The translations under genes were made by a program, and so were the position numbers. Below, one piece after another: positions 47,849 to 57,816 of a stretch of 64,000 nt of DNA. The notes below the pieces were generated by a model, which saw only the letters and a list, made by a program, of their open reading frames with translations, searched no databases and had not been told where the DNA came from. This DNA is from Clostridium luticellarii (GTDB lineage Bacteria > Bacillota > Clostridia > Clostridiales > Clostridiaceae): NCBI RefSeq assembly GCF_002995845.1, contig NZ_PVXP01000001.1, positions 62,001-126,000 of the forward strand. Direction: 5' to 3'. Within the stretch, counting starts at the first letter, position 1; every line of letters starts with the position of its first letter.

Positions 47849-48559
47849 TTCCGATTGAAATCTTTTTACAACTTTAGATATTATTTTTTCTCCCTTTAAC
47901 ACACCTACTACAAACAACAAAATCATTACTACAGCTATACTTACAAGCAGTATTTTATTTCCCGAATACATTTTTGCTCCAAAATAGGCCGAAACAATTA
48001 TTCCCGGCAGTCTTGCAAAGGTTGAACACAGCACAAAATTTTTAAGACTAATGCTGGATACTCCACATATATAAGCCAAAATGTCCTTAGGTATTCCCGG
48101 AATCAAGTACAGTAAAAACACTATGGAATTCACACTTCCCAAATGCAGCACCTTATCAAAAAATTTCAGATGCCTTTTGGACACTATCTTGTCTATAAGA
48201 GGCCTCCCGTACACCCTGGCTATACCATAGTCAATTACACTGCCCGCAGTTATACCTATAATGGACAATATGCTTCCGAACAAAGTACCATATATATACC
48301 CTCCTGCAATTTGAATGATCTCTCCGGGTATAAAAAAAGCCACTACCTGCAAAACTTGGATAAGCAGAAATACCGATACTCCATATTCTCCATAAGACAT
48401 TATTATATCTTTTATTCTATTTGGATCCCTGAATACATATATATATCTATGGTAATATTCATAACCAACAACAGACAATATAACAAATATCACACCTAAT
48501 ACCACATAAGACCTGTATTCTGCCAGTTTCTTCTTCAATTTTTTACTGTAATTTTTCAC
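47831..48559 (-). CDS. VTT-domain (TVP38/TMEM64, DedA-like) membrane protein
   Basis: 242 residues with about six membrane helices. The family core is GEYGVSVFLLIQVLQVVAFF, then IPGEIIQIAGGYIYGTLFG and LYLIPGIPKDILAYICGVSS, where the paired P-G motifs form the re-entrant loops of DedA/VTT proteins. Recent work links the wider superfamily to lipid flipping, but the role of this branch is not proven. The N-terminus is basic. It is monocistronic, with a terminator overlapping its stop. Confidence 0.88.
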   Translation of the reverse strand: MKNYSKKLKKKLAEYRSYVVLGVIFVILSVVGYEYYHRYIYVFRDPNRIKDIIMSYGEYGVSVFLLIQVLQVVAFFIPGEIIQIAGGYIYGTLFGSILSIIGITAGSVIDYGIARVYGRPLIDKIVSKRHLKFFDKVLHLGSVNSIVFLLYLIPGIPKDILAYICGVSSISLKNFVLCSTFARLPGIIVSAYFGAKMYSGNKILLVSIAVVMILLFVVGVLKGEKIISKVVKRFQSENNKQV

Positions 48560-48675
48560 CCTGTATCACCTTGATAATATGCTGTATTTTAATACTAATT
48601 ATATCCCATTAATGTTGCTGCATACTTTATTTTAAAATTAATATTAAATGCTTACAGCAATTTTACCACAATAGT

Positions 48676-50166
48676 TTATCTGTTTAAATTCACATCCTCA
48701 AATTTTTTTAAATTTTCATTGGAAATTACAGATTTCTTGTCGGATTGTCTGCTAAATTTAATGAGCTGTGCTCTGGATTTTATGGAATCGATCATAGTAC
48801 CCGGTCCTCCGATACATCCCCCCTGACACATCATGCCCTCTATAAAATTACCATTTAGTCTTTTCAATTTGGCCATGTTCATGGTTTTCTTTATCTCGTC
48901 TTTTCCGCTTGCTTTTACAGGAGCAAAAGAAATATCTTTTTTTATTTCACCTATATAATTCTCTATGGCAGCTGTAACTCCGCCCTGCTGGGCAAATCCC
49001 CTTCCATAAAGCGAGGCATCATCTACAGATACATTTTCACATCCATCAAGTTCCACTTCAAAAGCACCCATCAGTGCAGCTAATTCCTCGAAGGTCAGAA
49101 CATAATCCACTGCATCTTTTATAGATTCTCTGCTTATTTCACACTTTTTAGCAGTACAAGGTCCCACAAAGATTACAACTGCATCCTTGTCCTCCTTTTT
49201 TATCATTCTGGCCGCAGCAATCATAGGTGAAACAGTACCGGATATTCTAGATATTTCACCGGGAAATTTTTTCTCAATATATCCCACAAATCCCGGACAG
49301 CAGGAACTTGTCATATACTTGTCCCCTGAATTCATTCTCTCCGAAAATTCATTTGCTTCGTTTACAGTCACCGCATCTGCTCCACAGGCCGCCTCAACCA
49401 TGCCTTTGAATCCCATCCTTTTAAAGGCGTCCTTAATTTGTCCAACTGTAACCTTGACTCCAAATTGTCCCGTTATAGCAGGGGCTACTACTGCATATAC
49501 ATTATTTTTTTCACACAAAGCTCTGGTTACTTCTGAAATATAACTTCTATCCGATATAGCTCCAAAAGGACATGCAGCCATACAGGCACCGCAGTTTATA
49601 CAATTTTTCCTGTCTATCATGGCCTTTTTATTATCTGAATTTATCTCCAAAGCCTCTGTAGGACAAGACTTTTTACAAGGACGCATTACTTCTACTATAG
49701 CATTATAAGGGCATACTTTTTTACACATGCCGCATTCCTTACACAGCTCATGGTCTATTTGAGATCTTCCATTAATTCTCGATATAGCCTTTGCAGGACA
49801 TACTTCCATGCATTTATGCTGTATACAACCTCTACAAGCTTCTGTTACACTGTACTTATATATAGGACATCTATCACAGGCAGCTGAAAGCACATACATT
49901 ATATGATCCTTGTCTAAAATGCTTTTCAAATCCAAAGTGATATTATTGTTAGGAACAAACCCTGAAGCCAATAGGGCCCTTTCATATACTACTGCCCTTT
50001 CTTTATACACACAGCACCTGTATTCAGCCTTATTGTCATCTTGAATTATTTTATAGGGTACCTTTTCCAATTCCTCTTTATTCAACTTATTTTCCATAGT
50101 CAAAGAGGCAACTTCTTTTAGTACCAAATATTTTAATTTTTTCAATGGAGTTTCAAAATTTATCAT
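48676..50166 (-). CDS. [FeFe] hydrogenase, monomeric, ferredoxin-type
   Basis: 496 residues. It makes or consumes H2 with ferredoxin as partner. The N-terminal region (about 75-205) carries three or four [4Fe-4S] motifs, including CRGCIQHKCMEVCP, CKECGMCKKVCP and CINCGACMAACP. The H-cluster motifs are complete: L1 MTSCCPGFVGYIEKKFP, L2 VGPCTAKKCE and L3 GMMCQGGCIGGPGT. A small-subunit-like end follows. I start at the ATG at 50166, eight bases after GGAGG, because an in-frame ATG at 50205 has no ribosome site. It is monocistronic in appearance. Confidence 0.92.
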   Translation of the reverse strand: MINFETPLKKLKYLVLKEVASLTMENKLNKEELEKVPYKIIQDDNKAEYRCCVYKERAVVYERALLASGFVPNNNITLDLKSILDKDHIMYVLSAACDRCPIYKYSVTEACRGCIQHKCMEVCPAKAISRINGRSQIDHELCKECGMCKKVCPYNAIVEVMRPCKKSCPTEALEINSDNKKAMIDRKNCINCGACMAACPFGAISDRSYISEVTRALCEKNNVYAVVAPAITGQFGVKVTVGQIKDAFKRMGFKGMVEAACGADAVTVNEANEFSERMNSGDKYMTSSCCPGFVGYIEKKFPGEISRISGTVSPMIAAARMIKKEDKDAVVIFVGPCTAKKCEISRESIKDAVDYVLTFEELAALMGAFEVELDGCENVSVDDASLYGRGFAQQGGVTAAIENYIGEIKKDISFAPVKASGKDEIKKTMNMAKLKRLNGNFIEGMMCQGGCIGGPGTMIDSIKSRAQLIKFSRQSDKKSVISNENLKKFEDVNLNR

Positions 50167-50204
50167 TGTATCTACCTCCGCAGCAATTAGTAATATATTT
50201 TCCA

Positions 50205-50222
50205 TTGTTTAAATTATAACAG
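50205..50222. promoter_or_regulatory. Weak Rex-like site upstream of the hydrogenase
   Basis: TTGTTTAAATTATAACAG resembles the Rex consensus TTGTTAA-N4-TTAACAA, with three to four mismatches. It lies 40 bases before the hydrogenase start, a gene type often under Rex. The rest of 50167-50485 has no gene. Confidence 0.3.
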
Positions 50223-50423
50223 ATTATAGTTTTAAATGTAACACTATTTATAAAATCAAAAAATATTTTTTAATCCCTTATTTAGCGGCGTTCTACAATA
50301 TGTTAATTTTGGATTGAATTATCATCAGATGCATTAATAAATATAGTACAGATAAAAATAGTCCAATTTTTTAGAAATTATTGTGATTTTTACAACAGTA
50401 TAATTTTTTTTAGGATTATATAA

Positions 50424-50458
50424 AAGGTATGGCGGATTTGCCATACCTTTTATATATA
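50424..50458 (-). terminator. Terminator downstream of ogg
   Basis: AAAAGGTATGGC and GCCATACCTTTT pair perfectly over 12 bp with a six-base loop and T/A-rich flanks on both strands. Confidence 0.8.
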
Positions 50459-50485
50459 ATTTAGAGCTATTATTGCTTTGGATTG

Positions 50486-51394
50486 TCATATCTTTATATT
50501 GTTTTCCCTAGCATAGTAAAATAAATACTGCTGGGCAAATCCTGATAATTGGCCGAATTTATTTATACCAAAGTTCCTTATCTTTTTCAATGATACATCC
50601 GGAGCCAGGTAAAAATGATTCATGGCTCTTTTAACCCAGACATCCACAGGAAATGCAGAATACTTCTGCATTGAAAAAAGCATAATGCAATCTGCCACCT
50701 TGGGTCCTATTCCCATAAATTTCTGAAGTTTCTCATGGCACACTTGATCCTCCTGCATTTTGATCCAGTCAATATCGTAGGATTCATCATAATCCTGACG
50801 ATTTTTAGTACCTTTGTAATAAATATTTTGTACAGTATTCACAATATATTTATTTCTAAAACCAGTCCCACAAGCTGCAAGCTCTTCCATAGTTGCATTT
50901 TTTAAATTTTCTATTTTGGGAAAGCTATAATATATTTTTCCCCTGTATTTTATACTATCTCCCCACTTTTGGCTTATATTCCTTATTGCCTTTTTTATCA
51001 TTGGTATTCTATTATTGGCTGATATTATAAAGGACACGATCAGTTCAAAAGGATCCTGTTTTAAAAGCCTAATCCCCTTCCCAAAATCCACAGCTTTTTT
51101 TAGAATTGGATCTTTACCCAGTAAACTTTTTATTTCATCATAATCCCGGTATAGATCAAAATAATCCACCCATATATCCTTAAAATCTTCCCGAGATACA
51201 TTATACAGCAATATATCCTTATTTCTTTTTTGAACTTCAATGACTTTTCCAAAAGCCACTCCTATATAATTTCCATTTTCTTCTCTATTCCATCTGAAGC
51301 ATTGGCCGCAGTCAAATATATGAGGGAGTTCAAAATTTCTTACGTCCTTTATTACAATACCATCTTCAAAATCTTCTACATAATTAAAATCCAT
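50486..51394 (-). CDS. 8-oxoguanine DNA glycosylase (Ogg1-type)
   Basis: 302 residues. A bifunctional base-excision glycosylase/lyase of the HhH-GPD superfamily. The N-terminal Ogg domain is visible in FDCGQCFRWNREENGNYIGV. The helix-hairpin-helix is LQKFMGIGPKVADCIMLFSM, with the catalytic Lys expected in this region and the Asp in AFPVDVWVKRAMN. It resembles clostridial Ogg proteins in length and in the ISANNRIPMIKKAIRNIS block. An AlkA-type specificity is less likely given the N-terminal domain. It is monocistronic. Confidence 0.88.
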   Translation of the reverse strand: MDFNYVEDFEDGIVIKDVRNFELPHIFDCGQCFRWNREENGNYIGVAFGKVIEVQKRNKDILLYNVSREDFKDIWVDYFDLYRDYDEIKSLLGKDPILKKAVDFGKGIRLLKQDPFELIVSFIISANNRIPMIKKAIRNISQKWGDSIKYRGKIYYSFPKIENLKNATMEELAACGTGFRNKYIVNTVQNIYYKGTKNRQDYDESYDIDWIKMQEDQVCHEKLQKFMGIGPKVADCIMLFSMQKYSAFPVDVWVKRAMNHFYLAPDVSLKKIRNFGINKFGQLSGFAQQYLFYYARENNIKI

Positions 51395-51460
51395 ATATAC
51401 GCTCCTTTATACAATATAGTTCAAAGTCTTGAGATAGCTTCACCAGTTACTGTGAATTAC

Positions 51461-51502
51461 AAAAAAACTGTGCCAGAATATTCCAGCACAGTTTTTTAAT
51501 TA
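51461..51502 (-). terminator. Terminator of nfnAB
   Basis: AAAAAACTGTGC and GCACAGTTTTTT pair perfectly around a 13-base loop, with T runs on both strands. It is immediately after the stop codon. Confidence 0.85.
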
Positions 51503-53770
51503 TCTCTTCAAATATTCGTCTATGGCCTTCGCTGCTTTTTTACCTGCTCCCATGGCAAGTATTACTGTTGCTGCTCCGGTTACTGCATCTCCGCCAGCAT
51601 ATACGCCCTCTCTGGTAGTAAGTCCTGTATCTTCCCGTGCCACCAGACATCCACGCTTATTCATTTCAAGCCCTTTTGTAGTGGAAGCTATAAGCGGATT
51701 CGGCGAAGTTCCGAGAGCCATAATCACTGTGTCTACATCCAGATCAAATTCTGAACCCTCTATTTTAACAGGTCTTCTTCTGCCAGATTCATCCGGTTCA
51801 CCTAATTCCATCTTTGCACATCGAATTCCTCTGACCCATCCACTTTCATCTCCCAATATCTCTACGGGGTTTGTCAAAAGGTGGAATTTTATTCCCTCTT
51901 CTTCAGCATGATGAACTTCTTCCGCCCTAGCCGGCAGTTCCGATTCGGATCTTCTATATACTATATACACTTCTGCTCCAAGTCTCAGTGCTGTTCTTGC
52001 AGAATCCATGGCTACATTTCCTCCGCCTACTACAGCTACTTTTTTGCCAACCTTTATAGGAGTATCATAATCCTTTTTAAATGCCTTCATAAGATTGCTT
52101 CTAGTCAAAAATTCATTAGCTGAAAACACTCCATTTAAATTTTCTCCAGGTATACCCATAAATCTTGGAAGCCCTGCTCCTGAACCTATAAACACTGCCT
52201 GAAAGCCTTCTTTTTCTATAAGTTGATCTACAGTAATGGTCCTGCCCACTATCACATCTGTCTCTATTTTGACTCCCAGCTTTTTCACATTTTCCACTTC
52301 ATGATTCACTACTGTGTCCTTTGGAAGTCTAAATTCCGGAATACCATATACGAGAACACCACCGGCTTTGTGCAGTGCCTCAAATATAGTTACATCATAA
52401 CCAAGCTTTGCCAAATCCCCTGCACAGGTAAGCCCTGAAGGTCCACTTCCTATCACGGCAATCTTCTTCCCATTTTTAGGAAGGGTATCAGACAAATCAA
52501 TGTTGTTCTCTCTGGACCAGTCTGCTACAAACCTTTCCAATTTTCCTATAGCAACAGCATCTCCCTTTTTCCCAAGTACACATTTCCCTTCGCATTGAGT
52601 TTCCTGGGGACATACTCTTCCGCAAACTGCCGGAAGTGCACTGGACTTAGCTATTATTTTGGCAGCCTCTTCAAAATTCCTGTTTTTAACTTGCTCAATA
52701 AATTTAGGTATACTTATAGAAACAGGGCACTGTGTCACACACATAGGTTTTTTGCAATTCAAACATCTGGATGCTTCCCTGACAGCTTCTTCTTCAGTAT
52801 ATCCAAGACACACCTCATCGAAATTAGTAGCCCTGATTTTAGGATCCTGTTCCTTTATGGGAACTCTCTTCATCCTATCCACTTTTTCTGTATTGCATTC
52901 ACAGCCCTTCCTATCGAAAGTATCCCCCTCTTCTTTCTTTAATATTCTCTTTCCCTCTTCGGTTTTATACATAGCCTGCCTTCTCATAGCTTCATCAAAA
53001 TCTATGAGGTGTCCATCAAACTCAGGTCCATCTACACAGGCAAATTTTACTTTTCCTCCTACCGTGACCCTGCATGCTCCACACATTCCAGTTCCATCTA
53101 CCATTATAGGATTTAAACTCACTATGGTTTTGATTCCATATTTTTTAGTAAGCTGTGTTATAAACTTCATCATTATCATAGGTCCTATGGCAACTACATA
53201 ATCATAATCTTTAGTTTTTTTATCAATGAGCTCTTTTAAAAGATCTGTAACAAAGCCTTTATAACCATAACTGCCATCATCAGTAGCTATGTAAAGATTG
53301 TCACAAATTGATTTTAGTTCTTCTTCAAAGAGCAAATAATTTTTAGATTTGCATCCCACTATTACATCCGCATTTATTCCATGCTCATGCAGCCACTTTA
53401 CCTGTGGATACACTGGTGCAGTTCCCACTCCACCTGCTACAAATATCATATTCTTCTTTTTAAGTTCTTCAATGTCTTTATTTACAAAATCAGAATGCTG
53501 ACCTAGCGGCCCGACAAAATCCTCAAAATACTCGCCCACTTCATACCCGGCCATTCTTTTAGTTGAGCCTCCAATGGTCTGAAATACTATCGTAACTGTA
53601 CCTTTTTCTGAATCATAATCACAAACAGTTAAAGGTATTCTCTCGCCTTTTTCATCTATTTTCACTATAACAAACTGTCCCGGTAAACAGGCTTTTGCAA
53701 CTCTTGGTGCTTCTATATCCATTAAAAATATACTGGGTGCCAGCTCTTTTTTCTCTACTATTTTATACAT
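51500..53770 (-). CDS. nfnAB: NADH-dependent ferredoxin:NADP oxidoreductase, NfnA-NfnB fusion
   Basis: 756 residues. It bifurcates electrons between NADPH, NAD+ and ferredoxin. Residues 1 to about 285 are NfnA: a FAD/NAD domain (VGPLGQHSDF, FVAGGVGTAPVYPQVKWL) and a [2Fe-2S] region with GTGMCGACRVTVGGKVKFAC. From about 300 comes NfnB, the glutamate-synthase-small-subunit-like part: [4Fe-4S] cysteines in ASRCLNCKKPMCVTQCPV and RVCPQETQCEGKCVLGKKG, then Rossmann folds IAVIGSGPSGLTCAGDLAK and VAVVGGGNVAMDSARTALR. NfnA and NfnB are two genes in some clostridia but one here. It has its own terminator, and a terminator separates it from hbd. Confidence 0.94.
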   Translation of the reverse strand: MYKIVEKKELAPSIFLMDIEAPRVAKACLPGQFVIVKIDEKGERIPLTVCDYDSEKGTVTIVFQTIGGSTKRMAGYEVGEYFEDFVGPLGQHSDFVNKDIEELKKKNMIFVAGGVGTAPVYPQVKWLHEHGINADVIVGCKSKNYLLFEEELKSICDNLYIATDDGSYGYKGFVTDLLKELIDKKTKDYDYVVAIGPMIMMKFITQLTKKYGIKTIVSLNPIMVDGTGMCGACRVTVGGKVKFACVDGPEFDGHLIDFDEAMRRQAMYKTEEGKRILKKEEGDTFDRKGCECNTEKVDRMKRVPIKEQDPKIRATNFDEVCLGYTEEEAVREASRCLNCKKPMCVTQCPVSISIPKFIEQVKNRNFEEAAKIIAKSSALPAVCGRVCPQETQCEGKCVLGKKGDAVAIGKLERFVADWSRENNIDLSDTLPKNGKKIAVIGSGPSGLTCAGDLAKLGYDVTIFEALHKAGGVLVYGIPEFRLPKDTVVNHEVENVKKLGVKIETDVIVGRTITVDQLIEKEGFQAVFIGSGAGLPRFMGIPGENLNGVFSANEFLTRSNLMKAFKKDYDTPIKVGKKVAVVGGGNVAMDSARTALRLGAEVYIVYRRSESELPARAEEVHHAEEEGIKFHLLTNPVEILGDESGWVRGIRCAKMELGEPDESGRRRPVKIEGSEFDLDVDTVIMALGTSPNPLIASTTKGLEMNKRGCLVAREDTGLTTREGVYAGGDAVTGAATVILAMGAGKKAAKAIDEYLKR

Positions 53771-53834
53771 ATTTAACCCCTTTCCTGTTTATATCTTACC
53801 TATAATAATCCTTTATAATTATATCATATAACAT

Positions 53835-53868
53835 GAAAAAAGACCATCAAATCATAGATTTGACAGCC
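53835..53868 (-). terminator. Terminator between hbd and nfnAB
   Basis: On the minus strand GGCTGTCAAATC and GATTTGATGGTC form a 12-bp stem including G-U pairs, followed by TTTTTTC. It ends the crt operon. Confidence 0.8.
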
Positions 53869-53907
53869 TTTTCTAAAACTTTCAAAAGCAATCATCCTGC
53901 CTGCAGG

Positions 53908-54756
53908 TTATTTGCTGTAGTCATAAAATCCTTTTCCCGTCTTTCTTCCAAGCCATCCAGCTCTTACATATTTTCTAAGTAATGGATGAGCCCTATACTT
54001 GGAATCTCCTGTCTCTTTATAAAGTACTTCCATTACAGCAAGACATATATCCAACCCTATAAGATCCCCTAATTCCAGAGGTCCCATAGGATGATTTGCC
54101 CCTAGTTTCATAGCCTTGTCTATATCCTTTGCCGAAGCTATTCCTTCAGCTAATATACCCACACCCTCATTTATCATAGGTACCAGTATTCTATTTACAA
54201 TAAAACCTGGAGCTTCAGATACTTCTACCGGATCCTTTCCTATGCTTATGGAAACTTCCTTGACTTTATCAAAAGTCTCCTGTGATGTAGCCATCCCCTT
54301 CGTTATTTCGATAAGTTTCATAACAGGTGCCGGATTAAAAAAATGCATGCCTATAACTTTATCAGGTCTATTTGTAGCAGATGCTATTTCAGTTATGGAT
54401 AATGAAGAAGTATTGGAAGATAAAATAGTATCCGGTGTACATATTTTATCCAGTTCAGCAAAAATCTGTTTCTTTATTTCCATATTTTCAACTGCCGCTT
54501 CTACTACTAGATCGCAATCAGCTGCCAATTTAAGGTCAACTGTTCCTTTAATTCTAGCGAGTATACTATCAGCATCTGCTTCCGTAATTTTACCCCTTGC
54601 TATTCTCTTCTGGAATCCCTTTTTTATTCCTGAAATTCCCCTCTCTACAAACTCATCCTTTATATCTCTTATTATAACCTCCACGCCTTTTGACGCAAAA
54701 GCCTGAGCTATTCCTGAGCCCATTGTTCCCGCACCAAGAACACATACCTTTTTCAC
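53908..54756 (-). CDS. hbd: 3-hydroxybutyryl-CoA dehydrogenase
   Basis: 282 residues. It reduces acetoacetyl-CoA to (S)-3-hydroxybutyryl-CoA with NAD(P)H. The Rossmann start is [20 protein letters not shown]. The catalytic His is in [18 protein letters not shown], with [10 protein letters not shown] and the C-terminal [16 protein letters not shown] block. It is the last gene of the crt-bcd-etfB-etfA-hbd operon, 55 bases after etfA. No thiolase gene is in the window. Confidence 0.97.
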   Translation of the reverse strand: MKKVCVLGAGTMGSGIAQAFASKGVEVIIRDIKDEFVERGISGIKKGFQKRIARGKITEADADSILARIKGTVDLKLAADCDLVVEAAVENMEIKKQIFAELDKICTPDTILSSNTSSLSITEIASATNRPDKVIGMHFFNPAPVMKLIEITKGMATSQETFDKVKEVSISIGKDPVEVSEAPGFIVNRILVPMINEGVGILAEGIASAKDIDKAMKLGANHPMGPLELGDLIGLDICLAVMEVLYKETGDSKYRAHPLLRKYVRAGWLGRKTGKGFYDYSK

Positions 54757-54811
54757 GTATAATCCCTCCCCTAAAATTAATATAATTTATACTATCTTTA
54801 TAACAAAACTC

Positions 54812-55816
54812 CTATTTTATAGCTTTAATCTGGGCTACCATTTCAGGTACAATTTTCTTATAATCTCCAACCAAGCCAAGATCTGCTACATTCATTATTG
54901 GAGCACTGTCATCTTTATTTATGGCTACAATAAAATCACTGTCCTGCATTCCTGCCAGATGCTGTATAGCTCCAGATATACCACAAGCTATATACAATTT
55001 AGGTCTTACAGTTTTACCTGTCTGTCCTACTTGATATGCTTTGTCTATCCATCCACTGTCGACAGTGGCACGGGAGCCTGCTATAGTTCCACCTAAAAGA
55101 TCCGCCAGTTCTTTTAGAACTTTAAATCCTTCTTCACTTCCCAGTCCTCTTCCTCCAGATACTATGACATCTGCTTCCCCTATATCCATTACATTTTTCG
55201 CAATCTTTATTACTTCATCTACTTTTAATCTGACATCAGAAGCTTTTAAATCTGCCTTAAATTTATCTATATTGACAGCTCTACTTTGGTCTTTTTCAAG
55301 CTTCTCAAAAACTCCTGGCCTTACAGTGGACATTTGGGGTCTGTTATTTGCACATTCTATAGTTGCCATGAGGTTACCGCCAAATGCAGGTCTTGTCATG
55401 AGCAAATTTTTCGACTCTGCATCAACATCAAGTCCTGTACAATCAGCTGTAAGCCCTGTTCTAAGCCTAGCTGCTACCCTTGGTCCTAAATCTCTTCCTA
55501 TAAATGTTGCACCTATGAGAAATACTTCCGGTTTTTTCTCATTTATCAAATCATAAATAACTTTAGCATAGGCATCCGTAGTATAGTGTTTCAAAAGTGG
55601 ACTGTCTGCATACAACACTTTATCAGCACCATAAGCAATTAATTCCTTAGCTGCATCATCTATTTCACTGCCAAGTAACACAGCTGTCAGTTCAACTCCT
55701 AGCTTACCTGCCAGCTCTCTGCCTTTCCCAAGTAATTCCAGGGCAACTTTTTGCAGTTTTCCGTCCCTTTGTTCTGCAAATACCCATATACCTTTATAAT
55801 CTGCTATGTTCATCAT
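54812..55816 (-). CDS. etfA: Electron transfer flavoprotein, alpha subunit
   Basis: 334 residues. It pairs with EtfB and butyryl-CoA dehydrogenase and binds FAD. The C-terminal FAD-binding signature is seen in VSGGRGLGSEEGFKVLKELA, SRATVDSGWIDKAYQVGQTG and YIACGISGAIQHLAGM. No extra ferredoxin domain is fused at the N-terminus, unlike some Etf proteins. It is 13 bases after etfB. With NADH as donor this Etf/Bcd pair is expected to bifurcate electrons to crotonyl-CoA and ferredoxin. Confidence 0.96.
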   Translation of the reverse strand: MMNIADYKGIWVFAEQRDGKLQKVALELLGKGRELAGKLGVELTAVLLGSEIDDAAKELIAYGADKVLYADSPLLKHYTTDAYAKVIYDLINEKKPEVFLIGATFIGRDLGPRVAARLRTGLTADCTGLDVDAESKNLLMTRPAFGGNLMATIECANNRPQMSTVRPGVFEKLEKDQSRAVNIDKFKADLKASDVRLKVDEVIKIAKNVMDIGEADVIVSGGRGLGSEEGFKVLKELADLLGGTIAGSRATVDSGWIDKAYQVGQTGKTVRPKLYIACGISGAIQHLAGMQDSDFIVAINKDDSAPIMNVADLGLVGDYKKIVPEMVAQIKAIK

Positions 55817-55829
55817 AAATCCCCCCTAA

Positions 55830-56609
55830 TTAAATTAAGTGTTTTTCCTTTAATTTTGAAAGTGCATACGTTACAGCTTCCTTATATGGCTTATTGATTA
55901 TTTCCCCTTGTCCTTTTGCTTCCTTGGTAGCCGATCTTTTAACTCTTGTTGGAGATCCTGAAAGTCCAAGGAGGGATTTATCTACCTCTATATCATCTGC
56001 ATGCCATACTTCCACATCTTCATTAAATATTTTAAATATGTTTCTCATATGCATATACCTAGGCTCGTTCAACTCTTTTATAGCTGTAAGAAGAACTGGA
56101 GTCTTAACTGTTACCGTCTCATAGCCATCTTCCCAAGCTTTTCTTATTTTTAGACTGTTACCTTCTACATCAACCTTTTCCACATAAGTTACTTGAGGTA
56201 TTTGAAGAAATTCAGCTATTTCAGGTCCAACTTGAGCTGTATCTCCATCTATAGCCTGTCTTCCAGCAAAAATAATATCATAATCCAATTTCTTAAGTGC
56301 ACCTGACAATGCATAAGCAGTAGCGCAAGTATCTGCACCTGCAAAAGCTCTATCAGATATGAGTATGGCTCTGTCGGCACCCATTGCCAATGCTTCTCTA
56401 AGTGCTTTTTCAGCCTGGGGAGGTCCCATACTTATCACCGTTACTTTTCCGCCTTCCTTTTCTTTTATAACCAATGCCTCTTCAAGAGCATTTTTATCAT
56501 CTGGATTTATTATTGATGGAACACCTTCTCTTATCAGCGTTCCAGTTTTAGGATCTATTTTAACTTCATTGGTATCTGGTACCTGTTTTAAACAAACAAC
56601 TATATTCAT
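55830..56609 (-). CDS. etfB: Electron transfer flavoprotein, beta subunit
   Basis: 259 residues. It carries the bifurcating FAD and NAD site in Bcd-type Etf complexes. The N-terminal CLKQVPDTNEVKIDPKTGTL and the central VTVISMGPPQAEKALREALA, FAGRQAIDGDTAQVGPEIAE and KELNEPRYMHMRNIFK segments are typical. It ends in a basic, lysine-rich tail (ALSKLKEKHLI). It is 14 bases after bcd and 13 before etfA, in tight operon order. Confidence 0.96.
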   Translation of the reverse strand: MNIVVCLKQVPDTNEVKIDPKTGTLIREGVPSIINPDDKNALEEALVIKEKEGGKVTVISMGPPQAEKALREALAMGADRAILISDRAFAGADTCATAYALSGALKKLDYDIIFAGRQAIDGDTAQVGPEIAEFLQIPQVTYVEKVDVEGNSLKIRKAWEDGYETVTVKTPVLLTAIKELNEPRYMHMRNIFKIFNEDVEVWHADDIEVDKSLLGLSGSPTRVKRSATKEAKGQGEIINKPYKEAVTYALSKLKEKHLI

Positions 56610-56623
56610 TATAAGTGTCCCTC

Positions 56624-57763
56624 CTATTTAAATAAGTTTCCTGAAATAACCATTTTCTGGACTTCTGAAGTTCCTTCATATATTTCAGTTATCTTGGCAT
56701 CTCTCATCATTCTCTCTACAGGATAGTCTTTAGTGTAGCCATATCCGCCAAACAGCTGAACTACTTTAGTTGTAACTTCCATAGCCACATTGGCTGCCAT
56801 AAGTTTAGCCCTTGCAGCATCTACTGTATAAGGAACTCCTTTATCCTTATTAACAGCTGCCTTATACACCAAATATCTTGCTGCTTCTATCTTGGTATTC
56901 AAATCAGCTACAACCCAGCCTAAACCTTGAAACTTAAAAATTGGTCTTCCAAACTGTTTTCTCTCTTTCATATATTCAATAGCCTCATCCAAAGCACCTT
57001 CTGCAATGCCAAGAGCCTGAGCAGCTATACCAATTCTTCCTCCATCAAGAGTTTTCATTGCTATAGGGAAACCTTTCCCCTCTTTTCCTACTAGATTCTC
57101 TTTTGGAATTATACAGTCTTCAAACACCAATTCAGTTGTAGAAGAAGCTCTTATTCCCATCTTGTTTTCAGTTTTTCCTATGGAGAAACCCGGTGTTCCC
57201 TTTTCCAGTATAAATGCAGATATTCCTCTGGTGCCCTTGCTTCTGTCTGTCATGGCAAATACTATGAAAACATCTGCAACTCCTCCATTTGTAATGAATA
57301 TTTTCTGTCCATTTAAGACATAATGGTCTCCTTCAAGAATAGCCTGGCTTTGCTGGCCTGAGGCATCAGTACCTGCATTAGGTTCTGTCAGACCGAAAGC
57401 CCCAAGTTTTTCTCCTTTTGCCAATGGAACCAGGTACTTTTGTTTTTGTTCTTCCGTACCAAACTGCTGAATCAGTGAAGCGCAAAGTGAAGTATGTCCC
57501 GATAGTATAACACCAGTAGTGGCACAAGCTTTGGAAACCTCTTCAACAGCTATTATGTAGGAGAGTGTATCACCGCCTGCTCCGCCATACTCCACCGGGA
57601 AGGGAATCCCCAGCATGCCGTATTTAGCCATTTTATCCACTGTCTCTTGAGGAAATCTTTCGGTTTCGTCTATTTCAGCGGCTATTGGTTTAACTTCATT
57701 TTCGGTAAATTCATCTACCATCTGTTTTACAAATTCTTGTTCCCTTGTTAATGTAAAATCCAT
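56624..57763 (-). CDS. bcd: Butyryl-CoA dehydrogenase (acyl-CoA dehydrogenase)
   Basis: 379 residues. It reduces crotonyl-CoA to butyryl-CoA with electrons from EtfAB. Acyl-CoA dehydrogenase signatures are GAFGLTEPNAGTDASGQQS and the C-terminal VQLFGGYGYTKDYPVERMMR. The catalytic glutamate is in DAKITEIYEGTSEVQKMVIS. It is full length. GGGGG precedes the ATG, and it lies 53 bases after crt. Confidence 0.97.
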   Translation of the reverse strand: MDFTLTREQEFVKQMVDEFTENEVKPIAAEIDETERFPQETVDKMAKYGMLGIPFPVEYGGAGGDTLSYIIAVEEVSKACATTGVILSGHTSLCASLIQQFGTEEQKQKYLVPLAKGEKLGAFGLTEPNAGTDASGQQSQAILEGDHYVLNGQKIFITNGGVADVFIVFAMTDRSKGTRGISAFILEKGTPGFSIGKTENKMGIRASSTTELVFEDCIIPKENLVGKEGKGFPIAMKTLDGGRIGIAAQALGIAEGALDEAIEYMKERKQFGRPIFKFQGLGWVVADLNTKIEAARYLVYKAAVNKDKGVPYTVDAARAKLMAANVAMEVTTKVVQLFGGYGYTKDYPVERMMRDAKITEIYEGTSEVQKMVISGNLFK

Positions 57764-57816
57764 TTACTTTACCCCCTAATATAGTTTTCATACTATAAAA
57801 TATAGCTTCTAGTAAT

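Noticed and set aside
51522-53201. Several plus-strand frames antisense to nfnAB
   Set aside because: They are shadows of a strongly conserved two-domain enzyme on the minus strand.
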